A DNA stretch of 9,370 bases, taken from Elusimicrobiota bacterium. Its GTDB lineage: Bacteria; Elusimicrobiota; Elusimicrobia; Elusimicrobiales; UBA9959. Both the position numbers and the translations under genes were made by a program. How positions within the stretch are numbered: the stretch's first letter is position 1; every line of letters starts with the position of its first letter. Positions 1 to 6,180 of this stretch are shown piece by piece. The stretch lies in assembly GCA_003500765.1 (NCBI GenBank), contig DNQL01000169.1:1-9370 (forward strand), written 5' to 3'. The notes beneath the pieces are model-generated. The model saw only the letters and a program-made list of their open reading frames with translations. It had not been told where the DNA came from and did not search any database.

Positions 1-210
1 CTGGCCCGCCGCCAGCTGGCGCTCAAGGCGGACACCGCCGCCGACCTGGCGCAGCTCGTAAAAAAGGCCTCCGGCGACCCGGCCATGCTCGACCCGATGA
101 AGCGGGCGATGACCGCCTATTCCCGTCCGCGCGCCGCGCGCGACATAGCCGCCCGCGTGCTGGAAGAGCTCTACCGGCCCTCTTTTGAAAAGGGCCGGAA
201 AACATGCTAA
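1..210 (+). CDS. C-terminal end of a probable GT28/MurG-like glycosyltransferase (partial)
   Basis: Frame 1 is open from the first base to a TAA at 208-210, giving the last 69 residues of a protein whose start lies outside the window. The tail is Ala/Arg-rich and helical (DTAADLAQLVKKA, DPAMLDPMKRAM, then ARDIAARVLEEL). A late segment of this kind, where a DP..M element is followed by an A..IA..IL helix, is common at the C-terminus of MurG-like and diacylglycerol glucosyltransferases, so that is my best guess. No catalytic region is visible, so the family is weakly supported; the reading frame itself is convincing. Its last codons carry the promoter of the tRNA-Pro gene, with the -10 overlapping the stop codon. 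Confidence 0.5.
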   Translation: MARRQLALKADTAADLAQLVKKASGDPAMLDPMKRAMTAYSRPRAARDIAARVLEELYRPSFEKGRKTC

Positions 211-213
211 AAT
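185..213 (+). promoter_or_regulatory. sigma-70 type promoter for tRNA-Pro, inside the upstream gene's 3' end
   Basis: TTGAAA at 185-190 and TAAAAT at 208-213 are separated by exactly 17 bp. The -10 begins on the stop codon of the upstream gene, and the predicted start near 220 lies about 5 nt before the mature tRNA at 225. Position and match make it a good candidate, though it has not been tested experimentally. Confidence 0.6.
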
Positions 214-224
214 AATTTCACGAT

Positions 225-298
225 CGGGGCGTGGCTCAGCTGGCTAGAGCGCTCGCTTCGGGTGCGAGAGATCGTGAGTTCAAATCTCACCGCCCCGA
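225..298 (+). tRNA. tRNA-Pro (anticodon CGG)
   Basis: A full cloverleaf can be drawn. The acceptor stem is CGGGGCG (225-231) with CGCCCCG (291-297) and discriminator A298. The D-stem is GCTC/GAGC and the anticodon stem CTCGC/GCGAG around loop TTCGGGT, with anticodon CGG at 259-261. The T-stem is GTGAG/CTCAC around TTCAAAT. The C1:G72 pair and A73 are typical of bacterial tRNA-Pro. It decodes CCG. The 3' CCA is not encoded (TCT follows), so it must be added by CCA-adding enzyme, unlike the tRNA-Arg at 2317. Confidence 0.96.
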
Positions 299-335
299 TC
301 TTCCTTTTTTCCCTACCCCCATTGCCTTGTCAATA

Positions 336-360
336 GCCCTTGCCCGCAAGGGCCGTTTTT
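336..360 (+). terminator. Rho-independent terminator after tRNA-Pro
   Basis: GCCCTTG (336-342) pairs perfectly with CAAGGGC (347-353) around a 4-nt loop, and is followed by CG and five T (356-360). It should end the tRNA-Pro transcript. The T-run is fused to a -10-like TATTAT that may serve the next gene. Confidence 0.8.
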
Positions 361-368
361 AGTATTAT
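340..368 (+). promoter_or_regulatory. possible promoter for the acylphosphatase-sigma-apt operon
   Basis: TTGCCC (340-345) and TATTAT (363-368) are 17 bp apart. The -35 is weak (TTG only) and lies within the terminator hairpin, while the -10 follows its T-run directly. A start near 375 would leave only about 7 nt before the ATG at 382. The same TTTTTA/GTATTAT arrangement occurs at the well-matched porin promoter (3202-3216). Confidence 0.35.
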
Positions 369-381
369 TTTTGCCGGCAAG

Positions 382-645
382 ATGCGCGTATATTTCAAAG
401 CCAGCGGCAGGGTACAGGGAGTGGGCTTCAGGTGGTTCGTGCGCGATTCGGCGCTGGAACTGAAGCTCTCGGGCTGGGTGCGCAACCTGCCGGACGGCGA
501 CGTGGAAGGCGAGGCCCAGGGCCCCGCCGAAAAACTGGACCGGCTGCTCGCTGAGATAAAGAGCGGCCACGACTGGGCCAGGGTCACGGAGCTGACGCAT
601 CAGGAAATACCGGAAGCCGCCGGTGAGAATTTCGAAATAAGGTAA
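382..645 (+). CDS. acyP: acylphosphatase
   Basis: This is an 87-residue cytoplasmic enzyme that hydrolyses the carboxyl-phosphate bond of acyl phosphates such as 1,3-bisphosphoglycerate or acetyl phosphate. The signature is clear: GRVQGVGFR at residues 9-17, with the phosphate-binding Arg17, and GWVRNLPDG at 31-39, with the catalytic Asn35. The chain ends in FEIR, as is common in the family. Length is normal. The frame is open further upstream to a TTG at 340, but that would start inside the terminator hairpin and add a non-family extension. ATG 382 begins directly with the first beta strand (MRVYFKASG). There is no good Shine-Dalgarno, only a weak GGCAAG, so initiation may be near-leaderless. 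The sigma factor gene starts 15 bp after its stop. Confidence 0.93.
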   Translation: MRVYFKASGRVQGVGFRWFVRDSALELKLSGWVRNLPDGDVEGEAQGPAEKLDRLLAEIKSGHDWARVTELTHQEIPEAAGENFEIR

Positions 646-660
646 AGAGGTCTACGCCAC

Positions 661-1773
661 ATGCTTGACGCTAAGAACGAGAAGAGGGACGAGAAGGAAG
701 AGGACAGGGGAGAGGCGGCCGAGCGGCCCGAAGAAAAAGAGGAAGGCGCCGCAGAAGGCGAAGAGAAGGCGGAAGGCGCGGGCCAGAAGGGCATCCCCAA
801 GGAAAAGCTCAGCGCCATCAACATAGATTCCACCAACCAGTACATCCGCAAGATCAGCACCATCGACCATAAGATCTCGCGCGAAGAGACCCACGACCTC
901 TGGAAGCGCGTCAAGCGGGGCGACCGCCGCGCCAAGCAGCGCCTGCTGGAGCTCAACCTCAAACTGGTCATACCGATAGCCAAGCGCTTCCTCTATCCCG
1001 GCGCCGACCTGATGGACCTGGTCGAAGAGGGCAACCTCGGCCTGCTCCACGCCATCGACAAGTTCGACATCCGCAAGGGCTACCGCTTCTCCACCTACGC
1101 CTCCTACTGGGTGGAGCAGTACGTGCGCCGCTCGGTGGAGGAGACCTCGCGCACCATCCGCGTGCCCCCACACGCCTGGACCGCGCTGCGCAAATGGCTT
1201 AAGCAGTGGGACAGCATGCACGGCAAGCTGGGCCGCGATCCGACACTGGCCGAGATGGCCAAGCAGATGCACTGGACCGCCAACCAGGTGCGCACCGCCC
1301 TCAACGCCTCCGAGGTCATGACCGGCCTCTCGTCCATCGAGACCCCGCTGGGCCACGACGACGGCTCCGACACGGTCGGCGACACTCTGCAGGACCACAA
1401 CGCCGGCACGCCCGACAACCTCATCTCCATACTGCGTCTACACGACGAGCTCAAGGACGCGCTGGTGGAGATAGGCGAGCGCGAGCGCATGATAGTGGAA
1501 CTGCGCTACGGCCTGACCGGCCAGACCGCCATGACGCTCAACGAGATCGGCCAGAAGCTGAGCCTGTCGCGCGAGCGCGTGCGCCAGATCGAGGAGCGCG
1601 CGCTGCTGCGCCTGCGCCGCGTGGCCGCCCGCATGGGCCTCATCGAGATGTCCAACAAGGGCGGCCCGACCAACATACAGCCCGGCTGGAACCAGCCCAA
1701 GCAGAAGACCGACCTGCTGGGCGACGCCATCCCGACCAAGCCTTACGTGCCGCGCAAGCAGGGGAAGAAATGA
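661..1773 (+). CDS. RNA polymerase sigma-70 family factor (RpoD/SigA-like)
   Basis: This 370-residue primary-type sigma factor gives RNA polymerase its promoter specificity. Residues 1-45 form a Lys/Glu-rich charged tail. Region 1.2 spans about 57-90 (STNQYIRKI, ISREETHDL). Region 2 includes RLLELNLKLVIPIAKRF, DLMDLVEEGNLGLLHAIDKFD and the aromatic melting segment GYRFSTYASYW (about 140-150). Region 3 covers about 166-250. Region 4.2 is the helix-turn-helix MTLNEIGQKLSLSRERVRQIEERAL (about 291-315). There is no long region 1.1, and the C-terminus has an extra basic tail of about 45 residues. Gln153 matches the -12-contacting Gln of E. coli RpoD, but the partner Thr position is Arg156. Combined with the modest length, this suggests a group 2 or lineage-specific primary factor, so I give no gene symbol. 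AAGAGG lies about 10 nt before ATG 661. The apt gene overlaps its end by 4 bp. Confidence 0.93.
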   Translation: MLDAKNEKRDEKEEDRGEAAERPEEKEEGAAEGEEKAEGAGQKGIPKEKLSAINIDSTNQYIRKISTIDHKISREETHDLWKRVKRGDRRAKQRLLELNLKLVIPIAKRFLYPGADLMDLVEEGNLGLLHAIDKFDIRKGYRFSTYASYWVEQYVRRSVEETSRTIRVPPHAWTALRKWLKQWDSMHGKLGRDPTLAEMAKQMHWTANQVRTALNASEVMTGLSSIETPLGHDDGSDTVGDTLQDHNAGTPDNLISILRLHDELKDALVEIGERERMIVELRYGLTGQTAMTLNEIGQKLSLSRERVRQIEERALLRLRRVAARMGLIEMSNKGGPTNIQPGWNQPKQKTDLLGDAIPTKPYVPRKQGKK

Positions 1774-2309
1774 TGAACGCCACCGCCGCCGACATAGAGA
1801 CGCTCAAGGCCGCCATCCGCGACGTGCCGGACTTCCCCAAGCCCGGCATCATGTTCAAGGACATCACCCCGCTGCTCAACGACCCGGCGCTCTTCGGCCT
1901 GGCCGTGAAGCTGCTGGCCGAACCCTATAAAGGGAAAGGCATCACCAAGGTCGTCGGCATGGAAGCCCGCGGCTTCATCTTCGCGGCCCCCGTGGCGCTG
2001 GAGCTGGGCGCGGGCTTCACGCCCGTGCGCAAGAAGGGCAAGCTGCCCTACAAGACCGTCTCGGTCACCTACGACCTGGAGTACGGCCAGGACACGCTGC
2101 AGATACACGAGGACGCGCTGGCGTCCGGCGAGAAGGTGCTGATAGTGGACGACGTGCTGGCCACCGGCGGCACGGCCAAGGGCGTATGCGGCCTGGTGGA
2201 GAAACTCGGCGGCAAGGTGGAGGCCGTGGCCATGCTCATCGAGCTGGGCTTCCTCAACGGCCGGGACAAGCTGTCTGGCTACCCCGTCGAATCTTTGATA
2301 AAATACTAG
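1770..2309 (+). CDS. apt: adenine phosphoribosyltransferase
   Basis: The 179-residue purine salvage enzyme makes AMP and pyrophosphate from adenine and PRPP in the cytoplasm. Hallmarks are IRDVPDFPKPGIMFKDITPLL near the N-terminus (residues 16-36), GMEARGFIFAAPVA (63-76), the flexible loop RKKGKLPYKT (87-96) and the PRPP-binding VLIVDDVLATGGT (123-135). Two adjacent ATG codons (1770 and 1773) are in frame; the first overlaps the sigma stop in an ATGA arrangement. GGGGAAG just upstream serves either, so the true start could be 3 bases later. The overlap points to translational coupling with the sigma gene. Length and motifs are fully normal. The last codons contain the extended -10 of the tRNA-Arg promoter. 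Confidence 0.97.
   Translation: MMNATAADIETLKAAIRDVPDFPKPGIMFKDITPLLNDPALFGLAVKLLAEPYKGKGITKVVGMEARGFIFAAPVALELGAGFTPVRKKGKLPYKTVSVTYDLEYGQDTLQIHEDALASGEKVLIVDDVLATGGTAKGVCGLVEKLGGKVEAVAMLIELGFLNGRDKLSGYPVESLIKY
2296..2304 (+). promoter_or_regulatory. extended -10 element for tRNA-Arg
   Basis: TG-A-TAAAAT is an extended -10 inside the last codons of apt. It predicts a start near 2311, about 6 nt before the tRNA. No good -35 is seen at 16-18 bp, which is usual for extended -10 promoters. It parallels the tRNA-Pro promoter, which also lies in the upstream gene's end. Confidence 0.45.
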
Positions 2310-2316
2310 TTCGATT

Positions 2317-2393
2317 GCGCCCGTAGCTCAACTGGATAGAGCTGCTCCGTCCTAAGGAGAGGGTTGGTGGTTCAAGTCCGCCCGGGCGCGCCA
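2317..2393 (+). tRNA. tRNA-Arg (anticodon CCT)
   Basis: The acceptor stem GCGCCCG (2317-2323) pairs perfectly with CGGGCGC (2383-2389). Discriminator G2390 is followed by an encoded CCA (2391-2393). The D-stem is GCTC/GAGC with a 9-nt loop. The anticodon loop GTCCTAA carries CCT at 2351-2353, reading AGG. The anticodon stem has four good pairs but a G27-A43 mismatch at its top. The T-stem GGTGG/CCGCC closes TTCAAGT with one T-G pair. A T6 run follows at once, directly before the ribosome-binding site of the next gene, so tRNA and protein gene may share a transcript. Confidence 0.96.
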
Positions 2394-2414
2394 GTTTTTT
2401 AGGAGAACAAACAC

Positions 2415-3065
2415 ATGCCTTCATCCACCTGGGTAGCCAGCGGCGAACCCGAAATACGCCACAGCAAGACCGACACGGTCGTCCGCTTCGTCAAAGAGAA
2501 GCGCGAGACCGTCATCGCGGCCTCCGTCGTTTTGGTCGCCGCGGTAATACTGGGCGCCTGGTTCTACCTGCATTACCGCCAGATCAACGACACCGCCTGG
2601 AAGCAGCTCTTCATCGCCCAGCAGACCGGCTTCTCCGGCGCCTACGCCGAGTCCGAGAAAAAACTGGACGAGGTGGTCTCCGGCTTCTCCCGCTCCGACG
2701 CCGCGCCCTACGCCGTCATGACCAAGGGCGACATGCTCTTCCGCCAGGAGAAGTACAAGGAGGCGCTGGAGGAGTACAAGAAGCTCGTCAACGGCCCCGC
2801 CTACATGCGCCCGTTCGCCGTCTATAACACCGGCAAGACGCGCGAGGCCCTGGCCCTGCCGGCCGAGGCCGCCGCCGACTACCGCGACTTCCTGGCCAAG
2901 TACGCCGACCATATGCTGGCCCCCGAAGTTCACTTCTCGCTGGCCGCCGTTCAGGAGAAGCTGGGCGACGCCGCCGGAGCCAAGTCCACCTACGAGAAGA
3001 TCGCCATACTCTACCCCGAGACCTCCTGGTCCGAGGCAGCCAGGCAGAAGACCGGCCAGAAATAA
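2415..3065 (+). CDS. membrane-anchored tetratricopeptide repeat protein (YfgM-like)
   Basis: The 216-residue protein has a short cytoplasmic N-terminus, one hydrophobic helix at about residues 32-52 (ETVIAASVVLVAAVILGAWFYL) and a helical C-terminal part with TPR-like units. Recognisable units are APYAVMTKGDMLFRQEKYKEALEEYKKL and APEVHFSLAAVQEKLGDAAGAKSTYEKI. This layout matches the YfgM/ancillary SecYEG translocon type of TPR protein, which faces the periplasm and helps secreted proteins fold, but many TPR proteins share it, so the exact role is inference. AGGAGAA at 2401-2407 is a strong Shine-Dalgarno 7 nt before ATG 2415. The gene follows tRNA-Arg by 21 bp and ends at a strong terminator, so it is probably read from the tRNA promoter or from one not recognised. 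Confidence 0.82.
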   Translation: MPSSTWVASGEPEIRHSKTDTVVRFVKEKRETVIAASVVLVAAVILGAWFYLHYRQINDTAWKQLFIAQQTGFSGAYAESEKKLDEVVSGFSRSDAAPYAVMTKGDMLFRQEKYKEALEEYKKLVNGPAYMRPFAVYNTGKTREALALPAEAAADYRDFLAKYADHMLAPEVHFSLAAVQEKLGDAAGAKSTYEKIAILYPETSWSEAARQKTGQK

Positions 3066-3081
3066 TCGCGACAGCCAAAGG

Positions 3082-3110
3082 AAAAGCCCGGCCCCCGGCC
3101 GGGCTTTTTT
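3082..3110 (+). terminator. Rho-independent terminator after the TPR gene
   Basis: AGCCCGGCC (3085-3093) pairs with GGCCGGGCT (3097-3105) around CCC, extended by flanking A and T runs, with six T at 3105-3110. It lies 16 bp after the TPR stop codon. Confidence 0.92.
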
Positions 3111-3144
3111 ATTTGCCGCCGGCCGCGGCGCCGGCTTGACTATC

Positions 3145-3171
3145 GTCATATAGGTCATATGTGACATATAT
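3145..3171. promoter_or_regulatory. operator-like CATATGT/TGACATATA boxes upstream of the first porin
   Basis: Two direct GTCATAT copies (3145-3151 and 3154-3160) are followed by TGACATATA (3162-3170), so GTCA and TGAC form a small inverted repeat around TATG. The stretch lies 14 bp upstream of the -35 of the porin promoter, where an activator or repressor would bind. The 16 bases at 3156-3171 recur at 6606-6623 upstream of the winged-helix gene, interrupted there only by an extra CA. The binding protein is unknown. Confidence 0.5.
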
Positions 3172-3184
3172 AATAAATATACAC

Positions 3185-3213
3185 TTGACAGGGTTTTGGG
3201 GTTTTTATAGTAT
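3185..3213 (+). promoter_or_regulatory. near-consensus sigma-70 promoter of the first porin gene
   Basis: TTGACA (3185-3190) and TAGTAT (3208-3213) are 17 bp apart in AT-rich DNA. Transcription would start near 3220, some 220 nt before the porin ATG. This is the best -35/-10 match seen in the window, which fits a highly expressed outer-membrane protein. Confidence 0.75.
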
Positions 3214-3219
3214 TATCAT

Positions 3220-3441
3220 GCTCTGTAAAGGAGACCTTCCACTCGCAGTACAGGAGGGTCCGCCAGCCCCGGGGTTGTATGGGGGGGAAGCGGAGCGCCA
3301 GATTTACGGCGCTTCTCCAGAAAGGCCGTAGGCCCCCAAAAGGGGCACAGGCACTAGCCCAAGGGCGGATTCAAAACCCTCCCGCGGGAGAGAGCAAAGG
3401 CCCCGGCAACGGGGGCTTACGACAAGACAGGAGGAGAGTAA
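3220..3441 (+). promoter_or_regulatory. long structured 5' leader of the porin mRNA
   Basis: This stretch has no convincing gene and is rich in hairpins. GGAGCGCC pairs with GGCGCT/TCTCC (about 3292-3316). GCCCC-CAAAA-GGGGC lies at about 3332-3346. The palindrome CTCCCGCGGGAG is at 3379-3390, and GCCCC (3400-3404) pairs with GGGGC (3412-3416) just before the Shine-Dalgarno. Such a leader could stabilise the mRNA or control translation. It does not match a riboswitch family I can name. A 37-codon frame from ATG 3218 to TAG 3331 begins almost at the transcription start, but nothing supports it as a real peptide. Confidence 0.45.
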
Positions 3442-4725
3442 ATGAAAAAACTGATAGCGATACTTGCGCTGCTCGCGCTTACTGGCAACATCGCCAGCGC
3501 CGAGCTGCTCAAGAACTTCAAGTACGACGGCATCATCGATGTCAACGCGTACAGCAGCAAGAACAACAGCGACGCGAACGATGACGCGGACGACACGACC
3601 AGCCAGGTGGACACCCGCCTGCAGGTCAACATGGCGTTCGACCTCAACGACGATGTCGATGCGGTCGTCTCCGCAGTAAAGAACGACAGGCAGTACGGCG
3701 AAGGCTCCCAGAACGGAACCGGCGCCACCGGCGTACTCGATCTCGTCAAGTTCGAGCAGGCCTACCTGAACCTGAAAGGCGTGTTCGGCCTGGACCACAA
3801 GCTGGGCCGCCAGTACTACGGCGAAGAAGGCGACCTGGTCGTCTACCTCGGCCCCACCAACTGGCCTTATCAGCCCGCCCTCCCGGTGTCCGCGCTGGAC
3901 GCCTGGACCGGCTGGTACACCAACGATAAGTGGAACATCCACGCCGTCGCCGGGAAGATAACCGAGAGCGCCGCGGGTAACCCGGACCTCGACCAGGACC
4001 TGACCGGTATCGTGGCCAAGTACATGCTCAATGACAATATGTCCCTGGGTGCGTACTATTACACCGACAAGACCTACTCCGCCGTCAGCGACACCGTTCT
4101 CAAAGTCGCGGGCGCCAAGGTCATGGGCAAGCTCGCCGGGTTCAACTACTACGGCGAATACGCCAAGAACATGGGCCAGAACGGCAACACGGCGAAGTAC
4201 GAGGGCTCGGCCCTCCTCGCCAAGGCCGACTACGGCATGGACATCGCCGGCAAGCTGACCTTCATGGGCGAGTTCGCCATGGGTTCCGGCGACGACAATT
4301 CCACGGACACCAAGACCGAACAGTTCGTGGACATCAACTCCGACTACCGCCCGGGCATCTTCTGGGGCGGCTTCAACGGAATGAACGGCCTGACCGACAC
4401 CGGTCTCGCGGCCGTGAATGTCACCGGTCTCACGACCTGGAATATCGGCGCCAAGTGGATGCCGGACTTCCAGGAGAAGCTGAGCCTCTCCGCCAAGTAC
4501 ATATTCCTCGCCCCTACCGAGGACAAGCTTGACGGCGCGTCCATCGGCTACGACGAGATGGGCACCGAGCTCGACCTGTGCGCCACCTGGCAGCACAGCG
4601 AGAACGTGAAGATCAAGGCCTACTACGCCTACTTCATGCCGGAGAAGAACTACGTTGTCGCCAATGGTCTGACCACGGACGACCCGGCCCACGTAGTGGG
4701 TGCGCTGTTCAACGTCAAGTTCTAA
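3442..4725 (+). CDS. outer-membrane beta-barrel protein (porin-like), copy 1
   Basis: This 427-residue secreted protein has a clear Sec signal peptide (MKKLIAILALLALTGNIASA, cleavage before ELL) and then alternating amphipathic strands rich in Tyr, Gly, Asp and Asn with aromatic girdle residues. It ends in FNVKF; the terminal Phe is the BAM recognition signal of outer-membrane barrels. It should form a passive pore or substrate channel, but the substrate cannot be read from sequence. It is a paralogue of the next gene: the C-terminal blocks align (MGTELDLCATW...IKAYYAYF with LGTELDFAVTW...IKAIYAMF). An early Asp/Asn-rich stretch (NNSDANDDADD) may bind calcium or be surface exposed. The single Cys in LDLCATW is unusual for this class. 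AGGAGGA (3429-3435) is an excellent Shine-Dalgarno, spaced 6 nt from ATG. Strong promoter, leader, ribosome-binding site and own terminator suggest an abundant monocistronic product. Confidence 0.85.
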   Translation: MKKLIAILALLALTGNIASAELLKNFKYDGIIDVNAYSSKNNSDANDDADDTTSQVDTRLQVNMAFDLNDDVDAVVSAVKNDRQYGEGSQNGTGATGVLDLVKFEQAYLNLKGVFGLDHKLGRQYYGEEGDLVVYLGPTNWPYQPALPVSALDAWTGWYTNDKWNIHAVAGKITESAAGNPDLDQDLTGIVAKYMLNDNMSLGAYYYTDKTYSAVSDTVLKVAGAKVMGKLAGFNYYGEYAKNMGQNGNTAKYEGSALLAKADYGMDIAGKLTFMGEFAMGSGDDNSTDTKTEQFVDINSDYRPGIFWGGFNGMNGLTDTGLAAVNVTGLTTWNIGAKWMPDFQEKLSLSAKYIFLAPTEDKLDGASIGYDEMGTELDLCATWQHSENVKIKAYYAYFMPEKNYVVANGLTTDDPAHVVGALFNVKF

Positions 4726-4751
4726 TAACCGAAAGGTTAATAGATTAAAAG

Positions 4752-4780
4752 CCCCGGGGACTAACCTCCCCGGGGTTTTT
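4752..4780 (+). terminator. Rho-independent terminator after porin copy 1
   Basis: CCCCGGGGA (4752-4760) pairs with TCCCCGGGG (4767-4775) around CTAACC, followed by five T (4776-4780). It separates the two porin genes, with the promoter of the second placed directly after the T-run. Confidence 0.9.
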
Positions 4781-4784
4781 ATTT

Positions 4785-4793
4785 TGTTATAAT
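4785..4793 (+). promoter_or_regulatory. extended -10 promoter of porin copy 2 (leaderless)
   Basis: TG-T-TATAAT is a perfect extended -10, ending 8 bp before the ATG at 4802. Transcription would start at about 4800, leaving almost no 5' untranslated region. A good -35 is not visible at normal spacing, because that position falls in the terminator hairpin. Confidence 0.6.
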
Positions 4794-4801
4794 AAATCCC
4801 G

Positions 4802-6109
4802 ATGAAGCGGCATATCGTTATCTCCTCGGCACTGGCGGCCATTTTCGCCCTCTCCGGCAATGCCGGCGCCGTCAAGCTGGACATAATCTCCGACATACGC
4901 ATTAAGGCCTCCTCCTACGAGGACCTCATCTATATCGACGGCCGCGAGAGCCAGACCGTCTATACCGAGAAGGCCTCGCTGGGCTTTGTCGTAAAAGACA
5001 TCACCCTGCCCCGCAGGCCGCTGTCCCGCATGGACCTGGGCGTGGTGCTCCAGAGCGTGGGCACCGGCGGCACGGAGAGCACCGTGGACGCGCCGCAGTT
5101 CCAGAGCGGCGTGGGCAAATACGAGAGCGTCAACGGCTCGCCGTTCGTGCGCAACGCCTACGTAAAGATCTACAATTTCGGCCGCCGCGGCATAACGGCC
5201 ACCTTCGGCCGCCAGGACTTCACGCTGGGCCAGGGCATCACGCTCTCGTCGAGCGACCAGGGCTTCCCGGGCGCCCGCGTAGAGGCCGACAGCTTCTTCG
5301 GCCTCAAGACCGACCTCTTCGCCTTCCGGCCCTATAAGTCCACCGCCGCCTATACCGTCTTCGGCGCCAGCCTCTACCACCCCTCCGATGAAGGCCTCTG
5401 GCAGTTCTACCACTTCCGGGAGAACACGGCCTCCAACGTGGAGGCGCTCGATTATACGGCCTCGTCCAGGAGCCGCAGCTACACCGGCGCCCGCTATTTC
5501 CTCAGCCGCGGCGAGCTGGAGTTCGACGGCGAATTCGTGATGCAGGGCGGTTCCGGCAAGAAGACCGACGGCACCAAGGTGGACTACGAGGGCTCGGCCT
5601 TCATGATGAAGGGCTCCTGGCGGCAGCCGCTGGGCTTCTTCGGCTCCTCGCTGCTGCGCCTGGCCTACGGCCGGTCCAGCGGCAATCCCGACGCCGTGGG
5701 GGGCAAGGACAAGGCTTTCTTCCCGATGTTCGGCTCCAAGACGGACGGGGGGGTAGAGCGCGGCGGCTACGGCGCCATCATGGGCGCCAGCCTCTACGAC
5801 ACCATAAAGACCTCGGGCACGGTCAACGGCATGCCCGAGGGCGTCTCGGGGCTCAATGTGATCAACCTCGGGGCCGATATGCCCTACAAGCGGCTGTTCC
5901 TCTCGTTGGACTATTTCAAGTACCGGGCCTCCAAGAACATAAACAGCAACAACCGGCAGCTGGGCACGGAGCTGGATTTCGCCGTGACCTGGCCCATGGA
6001 CAAGGACCTCACGATAAAGGCCATCTACGCGATGTTCACCCCGGGCGGCCTCTACCCCACCGACGCCAAGTCAAAGCTCGTCTCAGCCTACATACAGGCC
6101 CGTTTCTAG
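4802..6109 (+). CDS. outer-membrane beta-barrel protein (porin-like), copy 2
   Basis: The 435-residue protein starts with a signal peptide (MKRHIVISSALAAIFALSGNAGA) and continues as amphipathic beta strands ending in YIQARF with the terminal Phe expected of a barrel. It is related to copy 1 over the C-terminal half (NVINLGADM, LFLSLDYFKY, LGTELDFAVTW, LTIKAIYAMF), but has diverged strongly and lacks the acidic N-terminal stretch. Its middle (FGRRGITATFGRQDFTLGQGITLSSSDQGFPGARVEADSFFGLKTDLFAF) resembles the GRQ/G.RVE strand pattern of alginate-export-type and other long porins, so a substrate-specific channel is plausible. ATG 4802 is fixed by the signal peptide. There is no Shine-Dalgarno (AATAAATCCCG precedes it) and a TATAAT lies 8 bp upstream, so translation is probably leaderless. 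It has its own terminator. Confidence 0.82.
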   Translation: MKRHIVISSALAAIFALSGNAGAVKLDIISDIRIKASSYEDLIYIDGRESQTVYTEKASLGFVVKDITLPRRPLSRMDLGVVLQSVGTGGTESTVDAPQFQSGVGKYESVNGSPFVRNAYVKIYNFGRRGITATFGRQDFTLGQGITLSSSDQGFPGARVEADSFFGLKTDLFAFRPYKSTAAYTVFGASLYHPSDEGLWQFYHFRENTASNVEALDYTASSRSRSYTGARYFLSRGELEFDGEFVMQGGSGKKTDGTKVDYEGSAFMMKGSWRQPLGFFGSSLLRLAYGRSSGNPDAVGGKDKAFFPMFGSKTDGGVERGGYGAIMGASLYDTIKTSGTVNGMPEGVSGLNVINLGADMPYKRLFLSLDYFKYRASKNINSNNRQLGTELDFAVTWPMDKDLTIKAIYAMFTPGGLYPTDAKSKLVSAYIQARF

Positions 6110-6140
6110 CCCTTCCAGCCCCTGTAACCCAGGTCACACA

Positions 6141-6168
6141 GGCCTCCCGCCCCCGGGAGGCCTTTTTT
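6141..6168 (+). terminator. Rho-independent terminator after porin copy 2
   Basis: GGCCTCCCG (6141-6149) pairs with CGGGAGGCC (6154-6162) around four C, followed by six T (6163-6168). It lies 31 bp after the stop codon. Confidence 0.92.
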
Positions 6169-6180
6169 CTACCCTCTCCC

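Noticed and set aside
340..381. TTG 340 as start of acylphosphatase
   Set aside because: It would begin in the terminator stem and add residues the family lacks.
3370..3440. c-di-GMP-I (GEMM) riboswitch before porin copy 1
   Set aside because: AAAACC-hairpin-GAGCAAAG-hairpin recalls part of that motif, but the conserved GGACGCAAAG is imperfect and the closing GGGTTGCC-type segment is absent.
3304..4902. 532-codon - strand frame opposite porin copy 1
   Set aside because: It is the antisense shadow of a clear signal-peptide-bearing protein with strong promoter, ribosome-binding site and terminator.
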